Below, one piece after another: positions 32,957 through 44,213 of a DNA stretch of 64,000 nucleotides. The position numbers and the translations under genes were made by a program. This stretch comes from Hemerocallis citrina (Eukaryota > Streptophyta > Magnoliopsida > Asparagales > Asphodelaceae). The notes beneath the pieces were generated by a model. That model searched no databases. It saw only the letters and a list, made by a program, of their open reading frames with translations, and was not told where the DNA came from. The number at the start of each line of letters is the position of its first letter. The first letter of the stretch is position 1. Location: the NCBI GenBank assembly GCA_017893485.1, contig CM030366.1:184681947-184745946 (forward strand). Reading direction: 5' to 3'.

Positions 32957-35774
32957 TGCCATGCCCCGCTTCCCACTATACGGAAATACAGGCACGCAAC
33001 TGAGGTCCAGCGAATGATATACATCATCCATAAGCTGTACAATTATAAACTCAACAAGATATTTATAACACATTTACGCAGACAAATATAATGATCACAT
33101 GAGCTGAAAATAAAATAACCATCATCCATATAATACATAAACATCGGGTCAAGTTGCTCGGAAATACATTATGCCATAATTAAAACAGTACGATAAACAG
33201 TTTGCTATAACAACTAGATAAAATAGAGACTGAAAGAAAAACAACATGAAGTAGTAAGGAAGCAGCAACGATCGTCTAGAGAGTCTGCTCGTCGGATCCA
33301 TCAGTACCTGTATAATTATTAACTCAAAGAAAAATAGAAAAGTTCCCGTTAGAGCAAGTTTCGGGTAGCAAGTAGCAACAAGCAGTAAAAGGGGTAATAT
33401 AACAAGATATAACATGGGAGAAACAAGAAGTAGAAGTACAAATACAATATGGAAGTAAGCAAAGAACTGGGACAATATGATCATGTAAGTAATAACTGTA
33501 ACTAGTGTATTCTAGACTTCGAGATAAAAGCAATTGGTAACCTAGGCTCAGTTAATCGATAATCATGTAATCAAGGATCGAGAGTCATGTAATCAAGAGT
33601 CATGTAATCAAGAATCATATAATCAAGAATCTTGTAATCAAGAATCATGCTTAGTGGAAATCTTAAGTTTATCTGTTTTATTAACTTATCTAATGCACGC
33701 AATCTTGTGTTCCATACCACAAGTTCGGTGCATATCAATCATGTGACGTTTAGACTTAAGTAGTGAATTCTATAGGATTATGTACTCGGGTCTTCCAGTG
33801 ATAGTATCAAGACATGTAATCATGAATCATGTAATCGAGAATTATGTAATCAAGAATTGTGTAATCAAGAATCAATAATCAAGAATCACTATTTCGGGAA
33901 ACACGGGCCCCCTTCCGAGTATACTCCCCTATATTGTCCACTATTAAGTTGTACCCTTATAACCCCGGCTTGTTATTCTTTTATAATTAGTAATGAACAT
34001 GCAGTTGGTACGACTAATGGAACGGTGTAATCAAGATAGTTAATCTAGAAAAATATCAAGGGCAGTAATCATGGTATGAGATATAACGGGTACATGTATC
34101 GAGAGTAGTTATTATAAATTATCAAGTAGTATAAAATACATGCTATCAACCTATTATATTTATGCAAGTTATTATTACAAGAACAATATAATACACTCAG
34201 TTAATTAAATATGAAAAGTTACGGGTTTATATGCAAAAATGTATAGATGAATTTTTAGACAACTTGACATATCTGCATTCAAATCAACTTTCCCGTTGTT
34301 ACAGAAAAGCAAATCCGATTCCGTCAGAGATTCTAGAAAGTAGACTCTCTTTCGGTTCCAAAGCATATTCACACGATACATTCTAAAAACATTAGCTATG
34401 CGTACAAATTCATTCTTCGCTGGTTTCGATGTTTCGCGCGCATTCTGGAAATTCGGAGTCACAATACTAAAACTGTGATATCTCACAATTTATACATCGG
34501 AGTGAGAAACTGTAGGATGTTTCGGATATCTAGACTCGAAGGGCTACGATTTTCATGTAGAAAGTTTTTCGATCCAGTGTTGGGAACATGGTCAAATTCT
34601 CAGTACGAGAGACCGATTAGTGATCCCGTGCAGGTTCAAAAATTCACAATATGACAGTACTAAAATCGCGATATCTCACAATCTATACATCCGATTGAGA
34701 AACCGTCAGATGTTCTGGATTCGGAACTCGATGGGCTACGATTTCCATGTAGAAAATCTTCATTCCAGTATTGGGAATATGGTCGAATTCTCAGTGCAAG
34801 GTCAAGAAATTTTAGAGATAGTAAGGTTGAATATTCGATATTCGATAACACGATTCGAAATGTGTTAACGGTTCACTCTTGAGTTGATATAGCATGGAAA
34901 CAGTGACTAGAATGGAGTTTGACAATAAAATATGATGATAACTAGACTACTTGCCACGAGTCCAAGGAAAATGCTTGTACGAGAACAAAAATAGTGTACA
35001 AGGTACTTGCCTTATAACGTGACGATTTTGGTGGTGGTGTTAACCACGGAAAGAAGATGCGACGTCGGCAACAGACGGCGGCACAACGGCGGTAAGAATG
35101 GCGGCAAGACGGTAGCTAGCGAGCAATGGTAGCAACGGTGAGTGACGATAACAACAAGGTGGCACGGCATCGAGTTATTTTTCGGGGTTCACGGGATCGT
35201 AGAAGCGGAGTCGTTGGCTCGAAGGTGGAAGGTAAAGTGGAGGTTGGGTGTTGCTTGAGCTCTCGGGTGTGAAGAAGGCAGAGGAAGAGAAGGAGGAAAA
35301 AGAAGAATGGGATGTAGAGATGATATGTGCTTGTATATATATAAGAAAGAGAAAGAGGTGGGAGGTTCTGCATGTGTGTGTGTGTGTATATATAGAAAGA
35401 AAGAGGTGCATGTGTATGATTAGGGGTGTAGAAAAATGTGTGGAAAAATGAGGAGTTAGGCGTAGAATGAGAAAAATGAGGGAGAGAAATTTGGTGTATG
35501 CAGAAGTGGAGAAGTAGGGAGGGAGAAAATGAAGCATAGGGAGGAAGAAAATAATGTGTAGGAGAACAGAGTTAGGTTAGCTGTTGGATTAGGATTAATC
35601 AGGGTTTAAAATTTGTATTTAAACTCCGGTCGAACAATCACAAAATTATGGAATTGATCAGAAAAATATTCTGGTTTTAGATAAAGAGTCCTAAGAGAAA
35701 AATAAAACTGATCTAAAAATTGAAGTACAAAAATTCACGTAATAAAATACGTACAACTGGAACAGGGAGTTACA
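32957..35774 (-). repeat. Element C 5' LTR
   Basis: Partner of 22179-24967. It has an extra 30-bp step in the AATCATGTAATCAAG minisatellite near 33610-33650 and fewer GGATTA units. The stem-loop module is at 34974-35013 (CTTGTAC, GTACAAG, ACTTGCCTT). Confidence 0.88.
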
Positions 35775-37302
35775 CCCCGGCTTGTTACTTTTATTAATTT
35801 TTATCAAGCAAGCATGCAAGTGTGCGAAACAAGTCAAGAGAACATAAACATAGACATGGGACAAGTTTGAGATAATTATTAGCGTATTTGAGGGTTAATA
35901 CGAACAAAAATGTCACGAACAACGAAAATTTCAAATCTGGACAACACGACGTTGTTGTACCAAAACTGCAATTTCCATTGCTACGAGATAGCGAATATGG
36001 ATCCGTCAGGAGGTCTAGAAACTAGACTTCTTCCCGGTTCCAACACATATAATTAAGATACAAGAAAGTTGTGGTAACATGTGTCAAAACAGCGAACTAC
36101 ACTGCTAATGTGTTCAGACAGAATTTGCGAATCTAAGTTTAAACATGTGAAACAGGATTGAAACATTACAAATAAATTCTGAGAAAAATTGGGGATGTCC
36201 TATGGGGTGTCCAGCAATAGCATATAAAATTTCAAGTCAAACGCTTACTGTTAACATAGTTAAATTAATTTGCAAACTAAAGATGTGCAGCAGTTTTGTG
36301 AATCTGTGACTACCAACACAGCTGCAGTAAAACTGCGATAACTCCTAGACCTTAACTCGGAATTCAAAAATTCTAGAGGCTATCGACATTTAGACATCCA
36401 GAGATACATTTTCTGTTCAGGGCTCAGGTTCAGATTCTGATGTTAAAGGGGTCAAAACAGCATAGTAAGGTCCAGGACAGCGACAAGTGTGAATGTCTTA
36501 CATGTATAGGTTGCACGATAATTGGTTGTTAGGCGCCTAGATTTATGTGTGATACAAATACGGGGTAATGGTTATCAAAACAGCAAACAGCATTTATTTC
36601 TCAACTCAAATGGGTGCAAAATCATCACTTACAAGATACAACACACATCTACATATCTTGGGTTCTTAATTTCATATGTTCACGTGTCTAGGAGATAAAA
36701 TGAGTCCAAATAACTGTAATATAACAATGAAATTGTTGTGACTCTTAAGATTATGAAATTGATGAGAATTAATATTTGATCAACAACGACGAGTCAAGGA
36801 GGAGTCACAACTACTAACTATTTGCGGTATTTTCAAATTAATCGCTTGTACTAGAACAAAAATTTGTACAAGATGAATACTTGCCTTGATTGGATGAGGG
36901 CGTTGATCGACAATCGAGATCGGATGGATCGGATCGGAGCGGATCTTGATGGAAGATCAAGATCAAAATGATCGGACGGCTGAATCTGCTCTAATCTGAG
37001 TTGAAGATCACGATCGGATGGACGGCTGAGATATGATCGGATAGTGATGATCAAGATGAAATGATGATGGGGATCCGAAGGCCAAGAATCAATCAATCAA
37101 GATCACAATCAACGGACGGCTCACAATCAATATGATCAAAACCCACACAGCAATCAGATCTGATCTTGAAGGAGATCGGATCTTGATGAGATCCGACAGC
37201 TCAGATCAAACCAACCACTCCTCCTTCCCTCCTTCTTCGCTGTTTGATCAATCGCAGCAATGGCGGTGGGCGACGACTGGCGGTAAGCGGTGGCACTGAA
37301 TG
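35775..37302 (-). repeat. Element T 5' LTR, segment 2
   Basis: Parallels 15350-16880 of the left LTR. It starts at CCCCGGCTTG (target duplication of C plus old LTR) and ends at GGCACTGAATG, where B begins. It contains the stem-loop module with a perfect stem (36845-36851 and 36866-36872) and the GATC-dense block (36890-37210). Confidence 0.88.
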
Positions 37303-37736
37303 TGGTGCCGATCCGATCACGAAGGGGATCTGTTGGGCGGCACCACTACGAGTTTGGACCACCATGGCGGTGAAGAGATACAATCGAACAGTAAAAAGAG
37401 CAGAACAAATAGAAAAGAAGATTCAATTCATTAAATTCATAACCAACTCATTCAGTACAGCTGCCTTTAAAAAGAGGAAGACAAAAGGGAATAAAATGAT
37501 CAGCAAATCACACTCTAACACGTGGCACGTGTAGTTCACGTAACCCTACAGTAAAAACGGTATCTCTGGTGCCTCTAACAAATTGGGCCCCACGCTAGCT
37601 CACAGCGGGGGTGTTTATTGCAAAATAACCGACACATAAGCAAAATAAACCCCGGAAGAAGTAAAATACTGTCTGGACTGAAACGCAAGCTTTTGGACTG
37701 ATACGTAAATTTCTTTAAACTTCTCCTTCCTCTTCA
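37303..37736 (-). repeat. Element B 3' LTR
   Basis: Plus-strand ends are TGGTGCCGATCC and CTTCCTCTTCA. It contains the last codons and stop of pol (stop at 37717-37715) and, near the other end, a copy of the gag start region (ATG at about 37368-37366). Confidence 0.88.
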
Positions 37737-39862
37737 GATACAGGTGGGAGCCTTGTATCATCCCTTCCCCCATAAAACGGAGCTTCCAAGACTGGACGAA
37801 AGCCAGGGAAGCGACGGTGAACATCCCAAAATTCCTCCCACGTCGCCTCAACTTCGGCTCCTCCCTGCCACTGGACTAGTACTTCTATAGTAGCTACTCC
37901 TTTTTTCCCTACCACCCTTTTGTCGAGCACCTGTGTAGGTTGGAGGGGGCTTTCACAGAAGTAAGCAGGTTGAGTTGTTTGTAACTTATTAGGGTCACCC
38001 AGATGTTTCTTGAGCTGCGATACGTGGAAAACATCGTGTATCTTGGCTGATGGGGGTAATTGCAACCTGTAGGCGACGGTCCCAATCTTCTCTACAATCA
38101 AGTAGGGACCATAATATAGCTGCGACAGCTTATGGACTCTCCTTCCCCCCACAGAGCTCTGCCGATAGGGCTGTAGCTTAAGGTATACAAGATCTCCAAC
38201 TGTGTACTCAGTATCAGTCCTGTTTTTATCAGCCAAACTCCTCATTCGATCCTGGGCCTTCTTCAAATTGTCCTTCAAGAGTTGCAATACCACGTCCCTC
38301 TCGATGATGCTTTCTTCTACCTCAGGCAGTTTTGCAGTTTTGGGAATATATGGAGCAAGTGGAGGTGGAGGTTTTCCATAGAGAATTTGGTACGGTGTGT
38401 ATTTGGTGGCACTGTGGGAGCTGGTATTATACCAATATTCTGCCCAGGGAAGCATGCTAACCCAAGTTGATGGCTTGTAGGCGCAAAAACATCGAAGATA
38501 TGTCTCAAGCGTCCTGTTTACCACCTCAGATTGGCCGTCGGTTTGGGGGTGAAAGGCGATGCTCATGCAGAGTTGTGTGCCTTGTAGCTTGAATAGCTCC
38601 TTCCAGAAGACACTTGTGAAGATTGGGTCCCTGTTGCTCACAACTGTAGAGGGAACCCCATACAACTTGACAATGTTGTGAACAAAAATCTCGGCAATCT
38701 GCTTCGCGGTGTATGGATGTGAGACAAGAATGAAATGTGCGTATTTGGAGAGCCTGTCGACTACCACCAGAATAGTCGTCTTGCCCCAGCTCTTTGGCAA
38801 ACCTTCGATAAAGTCCATGCTCAAATCTTCCCACACCTGTTCAGGGATGGGTAAAGGCTGCAGTAGGCCTGATGGCTTTTGATTGTTGTACTTGCACCGT
38901 TGACATACCTCACATTCCCTAATGTGGCTCTTGAGCATTCCCTTCAACCCTTTCCAGTAGGCGACTCTCTTTATCCTCGAAAGAGTCTTCTCATAGCCTG
39001 AATGGCCTCCCTGTGGAGAGTCATGGTGTAGCTTAAGTAGTTGAGTGGTGAGAGGGGATGTGGGGTTGAGTAGCACTCTTCCCTTGTAGAAGTATAACCT
39101 CTGTTGGTAGATAAGTTTGGATTGGGCGGGTCCTCCTTGATTGATCTTCACTTGAATGTTGGCATAAAATGGATCCCTCTTCACTTCTTCCCTCAACTCA
39201 TCTAGCCAAGCAGGTTTAACTATCACCAGGGTCTGCATCTGAGGCTCCTCAAAAACTCTAGATAACCCATCGGCACCTTTGTTATCCCTTCCCTTTTTGT
39301 ATTCCACCGTGAACTGGTAGCCGTGCAGCTTCCATAACCATGTGTGTTGAGCCTCCGTCTCCAACTTTTGCTCAAGCAGATACTTGAGAGGTTTATGGTC
39401 GATTACTATGGTAAATTCTCTTCCCAAGAGATAGTGTCTCCATTTTTTAACGGCAAGAAGGATGGCGAGCATCTCTTTTTCATAGGCCGATAAGTGCTTA
39501 CTCTTTCCCTTCAACCCCTTGCTAAGGTAAGCTATAGGGTGCCCAGATTGCATTAGAATAGCCCCAATTCCTGTGCCTGCCACATCACACTCCAAAGTGA
39601 ATCGATCATTAAAGTTGGGCAGTGCAAGTACAAGGGGAGAAGTTAAAGCATCTTTCAAGGCTTCGAATGCTGATTGAGCTGAAGGCGACCAACGGAAGGC
39701 TCCCTTCTTAGTAAGAGCAACCAAAGGGGCCGAGATCGAGGCATACCTCTCAATAAATTTGCGGTAATACCCCGCGAGGCCTAAAAATCCTCTTAATGCC
39801 TTCGAAGTTCTTGGTACTGGCCATTGCTGGATGGCAGAAACTTTGCTTGGGTCTACAGATAC
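37715..39862 (-). pseudogene. Element B RNase H, integrase and chromodomain (long open frame)
   Basis: After a one-base shift near 39865 the minus frame is open for over 700 codons. In order it has the RT tail (FLGLAGYYRKF), RNase H (LECDVAGTGIGAILMQ, IVIDHKPLKYLL, GADGLSR), the integrase zinc module (HHDSPQGGHSGYEKT, then CEVCQRC), and catalytic Asp (SMDFIEGLP), Asp (VSNRDPIFTS) and Glu (HPQTDGQSEVVNRTLE). A chromodomain (LVQWQGGAEVEATWEEFWDVHRRFPGF) and an acidic tail EEEGEV follow. All three integrase residues are present. The stop codon lies about 20 bases inside the 3' LTR. This is the best-preserved enzyme region in the window. Confidence 0.92.
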
Positions 39863-41319
39863 CCCGTATCAGAGACGATATGTCCCAAATAGGCCACCTT
39901 ATTAACCGCAAACATGCACTTGCTCCGCTTGGCACTCAGTGAATTCTTTTCTAGCAACTGTAGGACCAATTTCATATGGAGAGCATGCTCCTGGAGTGAA
40001 CGACTATAGACTAGTATGTCATCGAAAAAAATCAAGACAAATTTACTGAGATGAGGCTTGAAGATCTCATTCATTAGAGATTGAAACGTCGATGGTGCAT
40101 TGGTGAGGCCAAATGGCATTACAACATACTCGGAATGCCCTTCATGTGTCTTGAATGCTGTCTTTGGAATATCCTCCTCCTTTATTCTAATTTGGTGATA
40201 GCCGCTTCGGAGGTCCAGCTTACTAAACATCTTGGCTCCTTGCAACTCATCTAAAAGCTCATCGATGACTGGAATTGGATACTTATCCTTGATTGTCATC
40301 TTATTGAGGGCCCTGTAATCGACGCAAAGCCTCCATGTTCCATCAGGTTTCTTCACCATAACCACGGGATAGGCATACGAGCTCACACTTGGTCGGATCA
40401 CCCCTGAGTGAAGCATCTCTTTAATGAGTTTCTCTATCTCATTCTTGTGGTGCCACGGATGCTTGTAGGGTCTTAGGCTGATTGGATGGGAGTTGGGAAG
40501 CAGGGGAATGCTATGGTCATGGGTTCTGGGAGGAGGGAGAGCAGGATTTGGTTGGAACACTTTGTCGAAGCTGAGCAGCACGCGAGATATGTCTGTGGGT
40601 AGAGAAGTTTCAACTTCAGTGTTGTCTGCAGGGTTTGTGACCTCAGGGCAACCTTGAATTTCCAACAGATATCCTCTTCTCAGATTAGCAAGGGTCTTGA
40701 TAAAGGATTTGGATGAAGCAATCTCTAACCCTTTATTATTGATGCCTCGTAGGACTTTGATCATGCCATCTTCCTCGAAATGTAGGGAGTGATCCTTGTA
40801 ACTGAGCCAAACTCCTCTCAGCATCTTAACCCATTCCACTCCCAATACTAGCTGGCTGCTTCGCAATGGGAGTACATGAAAATTTGCTTTGATGGTCATG
40901 CCTTGACACTTAAACTCTACACCATCACAAACTCCTTCACAACTGAGCTTCTCTCCTCCTGCAATGGTCACACCAAAGCCCACAGTCTTGATGATAGGTA
41001 ATTTGCAATGTTTTGCCACTGCCATGTCGATGAAGTTGTGAGTAGATCCGGTGTCAAGTAGAGCATAGACCTCCTTCTCAGCAATAGTTCCCCTCAATCT
41101 TAGAGTCTGAGGTGCGTCGGTACCAATCATGGCCTCAAGAGAAATGGTAGGGTGTGTAGGTTGCTCCATTCCCTTTTGGAAATCACCACCACTTATGTCT
41201 TGTGTTTCTCCTGCAGAGGGGGCCAGTGCAGTGGAAACATCCTCTATATAGGCTTCATCAACACCATACTCCCCTTCAATTTGCATGAGAGACCGTCCAG
41301 CACACCGGTGCCCTTTCAC
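39853..41319 (-). pseudogene. Element B protease and reverse transcriptase
   Basis: This 488-codon minus frame starts just after a gag stop. It has the protease active site [12 protein letters not shown], the VLGVEWV block, then [58 protein letters not shown] and the catalytic [11 protein letters not shown], where Phe replaces the usual Tyr/Ile/Val before the Asp pair. The frame ends SDTGYL-stop because one base is missing where the family reads DTGVSVDP; the missing part resumes one frame over at 39862. One stop-free reading otherwise. Confidence 0.9.
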
Positions 41320-41334
41320 CCACTTCTCGTCACA

Positions 41335-42468
41335 TCAGAAACACAATCCCTGAGCTCTTCTTTCCGCCACAATTTTATCAAATTGAGTTAATTTTGGCGC
41401 TCCAACTGAAGGAGCCCTATTATCTGTAGGAGCAAGGCGAGGTGTTACCTTATCTGGCACAAGTGTGGTGAGATTGGATCCTTGCTTGGCAGCACATCCC
41501 TGGAATTTAGTGGCCTTCCTTTGGCACATGAGGATCGTCTCCCGAGCGACAGCTTCTCGATATGCTGCCGTCACGGTGCTAGGGTGTTTCAGCAACACCT
41601 CTTGTTGAACTTCCTCCTTCAATCCTGACACAAAATAGTCGACGAGCACTCCCATGTCGAAGGGTTTGCTAAGGTGACTGTATTTTATGAATTCCCAGTG
41701 AAATTCGTGAACTGAACCAACCTGTCTGAGCTTGAGCAAGGTTGCGGTGGGATTTTGCAATTCTGTTGGTCCGAATTGGAGCATCAACTCCTTCTTCAAG
41801 GTCACCCAATCACTATTTCCCCCACACTGCCTTTTATACCACCTCCACCAAAGAAGAGCATCTCCCCGTAGGAAGTAAATGAAAAAATCCACTTGAGATT
41901 TAGTGTCTACTCGTTCTGTATCAAAGTGGTGTTACAAATGGAAAATCCAATTGCTAATGTCCCATGTGCCATCGAACAATGGAATCTCTAATTTGGTATG
42001 TTTTGGGAAGATGGATGGGTACCTGCCTGGATCTTCTTCACCACTGGCCCAGCGGTAGGTGCCATTAGGGTCTGATTGTGGAGAGATAAAGCTGGATGCA
42101 GGAGTGGAGTTGGGTCCCCCTGGAGTCAGGGAATCCCTGTCAGCTAGGCGTCGGAGAAGAGTGCGAATGTCATCGTTGGCCAGTTGCAACCCGTTAATCT
42201 GGTTCTGGATGGTTCCCAGTGAGAGCTCTAGATCCCCCACCCTATGAGTTAGATCGGTCAACTATTGAGGACCAGCGCCACTAGGGCCAGTTCCTCGTGT
42301 CAACGGGCTTGGCGCCCCAAGTCTGGAGTTTCCCCCAGACTCGAAGGTCTGTAAGCGCTCGATCGGAGAGGTGGGGTTCATAGGATCCGTTAGCTCTGAT
42401 ACCAATGGTGCCGATCCGATTACGAAGGGGATCTGTTGGGCTGCACCGCTACGAGTTTGGACCACCAT
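41335..42468 (-). pseudogene. Element B gag, starting inside the 5' LTR
   Basis: The first ATG (42468-42466) lies 62 bases inside the 5' LTR. The frame MVVQTRSGAAQQ runs through the LTR end and the primer site, which encodes LVSEL, into gag. It is then cut by stops near 42261 (family codon unclear), 41930 (FHL-stop-HHFD, probably Glu GAA to TAA) and 41334 (GLCF-stop-CDEKW, probably Arg CGA to TGA). Between them are the gag core blocks (FLRGDALLWWRWY, WVTLKKELMLQFGP, VDYFVSGLKEEVQQE) and, past the last stop, a cysteine/histidine knuckle [11 protein letters not shown]. Apart from the three stops the frame is continuous. Confidence 0.85.
42393..42404 (-). other. Element B primer-binding site
   Basis: The element strand reads TGGTATCAGAGC, one base from the LTR end at 42406. 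It is read as codons of the gag frame that begins in the LTR. Confidence 0.9.
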
Positions 42469-42829
42469 GGTGGTACAATCGAACAGTAAAAAGAGCAGAA
42501 CAAATAGAAAAGAAGATTCAATTCATTAATTCATAACCAACTCATTCAGTACAGCTGCCTTTAAAAAGAGGAAGACGAAAGGGAATAAAATGATCTGCAA
42601 ATCACACTCTAACACGTGGCACGTGTAGTGCACGTAACCCTACAGTAAAAACGGTAAAGCTAGTGCCTCTAACAAACTGGCCCCACGCTAGCTCACAGCG
42701 GGGATGTTTATTGCAAAATAACCAACACATAAGCAAAATAAACCCCGAAAAAAGTAAAATACTGGCTGGACTGAAATGCAAGCTTTTGGACTGATATGTA
42801 AGTTTCTTTAAACTTCTCCTTCCTCTTCA
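42406..42829 (-). repeat. Element B 5' LTR
   Basis: Partner of 37303-37736. It lacks a 7-base GAAGAGA-like insert that the other copy has near 37372. The sequence CTTCTCCTTCCTCTTCA at its outer edge is the complement of the pol tail codons. Confidence 0.88.
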
Positions 42830-42834
42830 GATAC

Positions 42835-43920
42835 TGGCGGAGGCTGCCGACGACGCCGCAGGTGGCTGCAGTCGCCGTTGTTGGCTTGGCTCGCGACAGC
42901 GTGGGGATCGTGCGCTGCGGGAGGCCATTGCTGAGGTGGGATTGCAGCGCGACGAGGAGAGGAGGAGTGTGCACGGGGGTTGCGAGGGCGGCACAGGGGT
43001 GGACGGGAGAGAGAAGACGCCGCTGGTGGAGGGGAGCAGCAGGGGAGTCATGGCGTCGTGGGGGCTGTTGTCGTTGTTGTGGGGATCGTGACAGGGTGAG
43101 CGGAGATAGGGAGTCGCGGCGAGGGCGCGACAGGGAGGACGGGGCTGCCGGAAGACGGAATGAGGGAGAGAGGAGATGGGTTAGTGTAGGTCGGGAGAAG
43201 GAATGGGGAAAGGTAGCGGGATGAAGGTGAAAAGGCTGCTGGGGTGATAGGTTTACACAATGGGTATTAGGTTAGGGTTAAGTGTAGGTTAATAGGGTAT
43301 TTATATAGTGGGTTATGGGTTTGGGTTTAGATGGATTTGGATCCAATAAGAGATGGGTATTGGTTTTGGGTTTAAAAATCCAATAGGAGGTAATTAAATA
43401 GAATAGGCTTTATAAGACATACTTATATATATACGTATACATTAAATCATGAACAATTAAAACTAATAGTAGTAAAAATAATAATAACAATATCAAATAG
43501 AAATAATAATACTAATAACAATAATAATAACAAAATTGGATTTTTCAATAAATAATCAAAGATAACAATAATAAAATAAAACTAATAATCATATTAGTAA
43601 CTACAAAAATAATAATAATATTAGCAATGACAATAATAATAATATGAATACAATAATAAGATTTGAGTTCAGTAGATTCATTAAAATTCATTAAAATCCA
43701 AATCGAAATAACATAATAGATTTGGACTAAGATATGAATAGTCGATCATTTGAAAACAGTAAATAAGGTTGAAATATTCCATTATTCAAAAATAAATATA
43801 ATTGTTCAGGAAAATATTCTAAATGTAAAGTTCAAGCCGAATTTAACAAATACTGAATTTATAAATTTTAAATACATAAAAATACATAGAAAATACGTAT
43901 TTATGAAAACAGGGGTTACA
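42835..43920 (-). repeat. Element T 5' LTR, segment 3
   Basis: Parallels 16905-17996: the GC-rich block with GGCTGCCGACGACGCCGCAGG, the TATA motif near 43300, AAT-type microsatellite (43460-43660, shorter than in the left LTR) and the terminal GGGGTTACA. Open frames at 42862-43224 and 43051-42827 are counterparts of those in the left LTR and are not genes. Confidence 0.87.
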
Positions 43921-44142
43921 TAATACTATAGCCGTAACAGTTGCACACACATTCTTTTCGTTCTTCCTCGGTGAGTTTCTTTTTTCCAATACTGCTTCGA
44001 TTGTCAGATGTGGTTGGCTTGCAGCACTTGAAAATCTTAGTAAAATGGGCACATATGATTGGGGTAGTTCAGTACTGACACTTCTGTATATGTCTCTGGA
44101 TTCATGTTGCAGAGTTAAAGTAAAAGCTTTTAACGGGCCATG
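43921..44142 (+). pseudogene. PMD (MAIN-like) gene, third fragment
   Basis: The frame continues from 14110 once T and one duplication copy are removed: VTVAHTFFSFFLGEFLF, then RCGWLAALENLSKMG and YDWGSSVLTLLYMSL. These match the RAYIL-LGG-LFP, RWLPLL-NL and YSWGSAVLAHLYR blocks of the plant mobile domain. It ends GPW at a donor-like GGTAAGTAC (GT at 44143-44144), which marks a probable intron start. No stop falls within this piece. Confidence 0.78.
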
Positions 44143-44213
44143 GTAAGTACTTGTGGTAACATTTAATATAATCGTTATTTACTTCACTAAGAGATACAGT
44201 TTGTCAATATTCT

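Larger units (their letters stand above)
22179..35774 (-). mobile_element. Element C: Tekay/Del-type chromovirus
   Basis: Direct LTRs at 22179-24967 and 32957-35774 begin TGTCACGCCCCG or TGCCATGCCCCG and end GGGAGTTACA. The target duplication TCCCG/CCCCG lies in the 5' LTR of T. On the minus strand the interior encodes gag, protease, RT, RNase H, integrase and a C-terminal chromodomain, the order of Ty3/gypsy chromoviruses. The AAATTTCGAGGACGAAATTT tract beside the 3' LTR is typical of Tekay/Del. Several stops, an internal deletion and solo LTR D (28639-31988) inside gag disable it. Confidence 0.9.
37303..42834 (-). mobile_element. Element B: chromodomain gypsy element
   Basis: Direct LTRs of about 430 bp (37303-37736 and 42406-42829) flank gag, protease, RT, RNase H, integrase and a chromodomain on the minus strand. 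A primer site TGGTATCAGAGC (42404-42393) abuts the 5' LTR. By eye the LTRs differ at roughly twenty positions plus two small gaps, so this is one of the younger copies. It lies in the 5' LTR of T, but about 25 bp of T present at 16880-16905 is missing at the insertion and no clean 5-bp duplication is visible. GATAC at 42830-42834 also follows the 3' LTR internally at 37737-37741, so the outer border is uncertain by a few bases. Confidence 0.9.
14111..43920 (-). mobile_element. Element T: non-autonomous gypsy-type LARD hosting nested insertions
   Basis: The outer element begins TGTCATGCC (14111) and ends GGGGTTACA (43920). Its flanks TAAAA (14106-14110) and TAATA (43921-43925) differ at one base. 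The left LTR is 14111-17996. The right LTR is in three pieces (20968-22178, 35775-37302, about 42835-43920) because C and B inserted into it. A primer site for initiator-Met tRNA (20945-20956) and a Tekay-like AAATTTCGAGGACGAAATTT tract near the other LTR fix the minus orientation. The interior is only 3 kb with no gag or pol. Such large retrotransposon derivatives depend on enzymes of a related element; C shares its end sequences, primer site and tract, so a C-type element is the likely partner. Confidence 0.85.
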
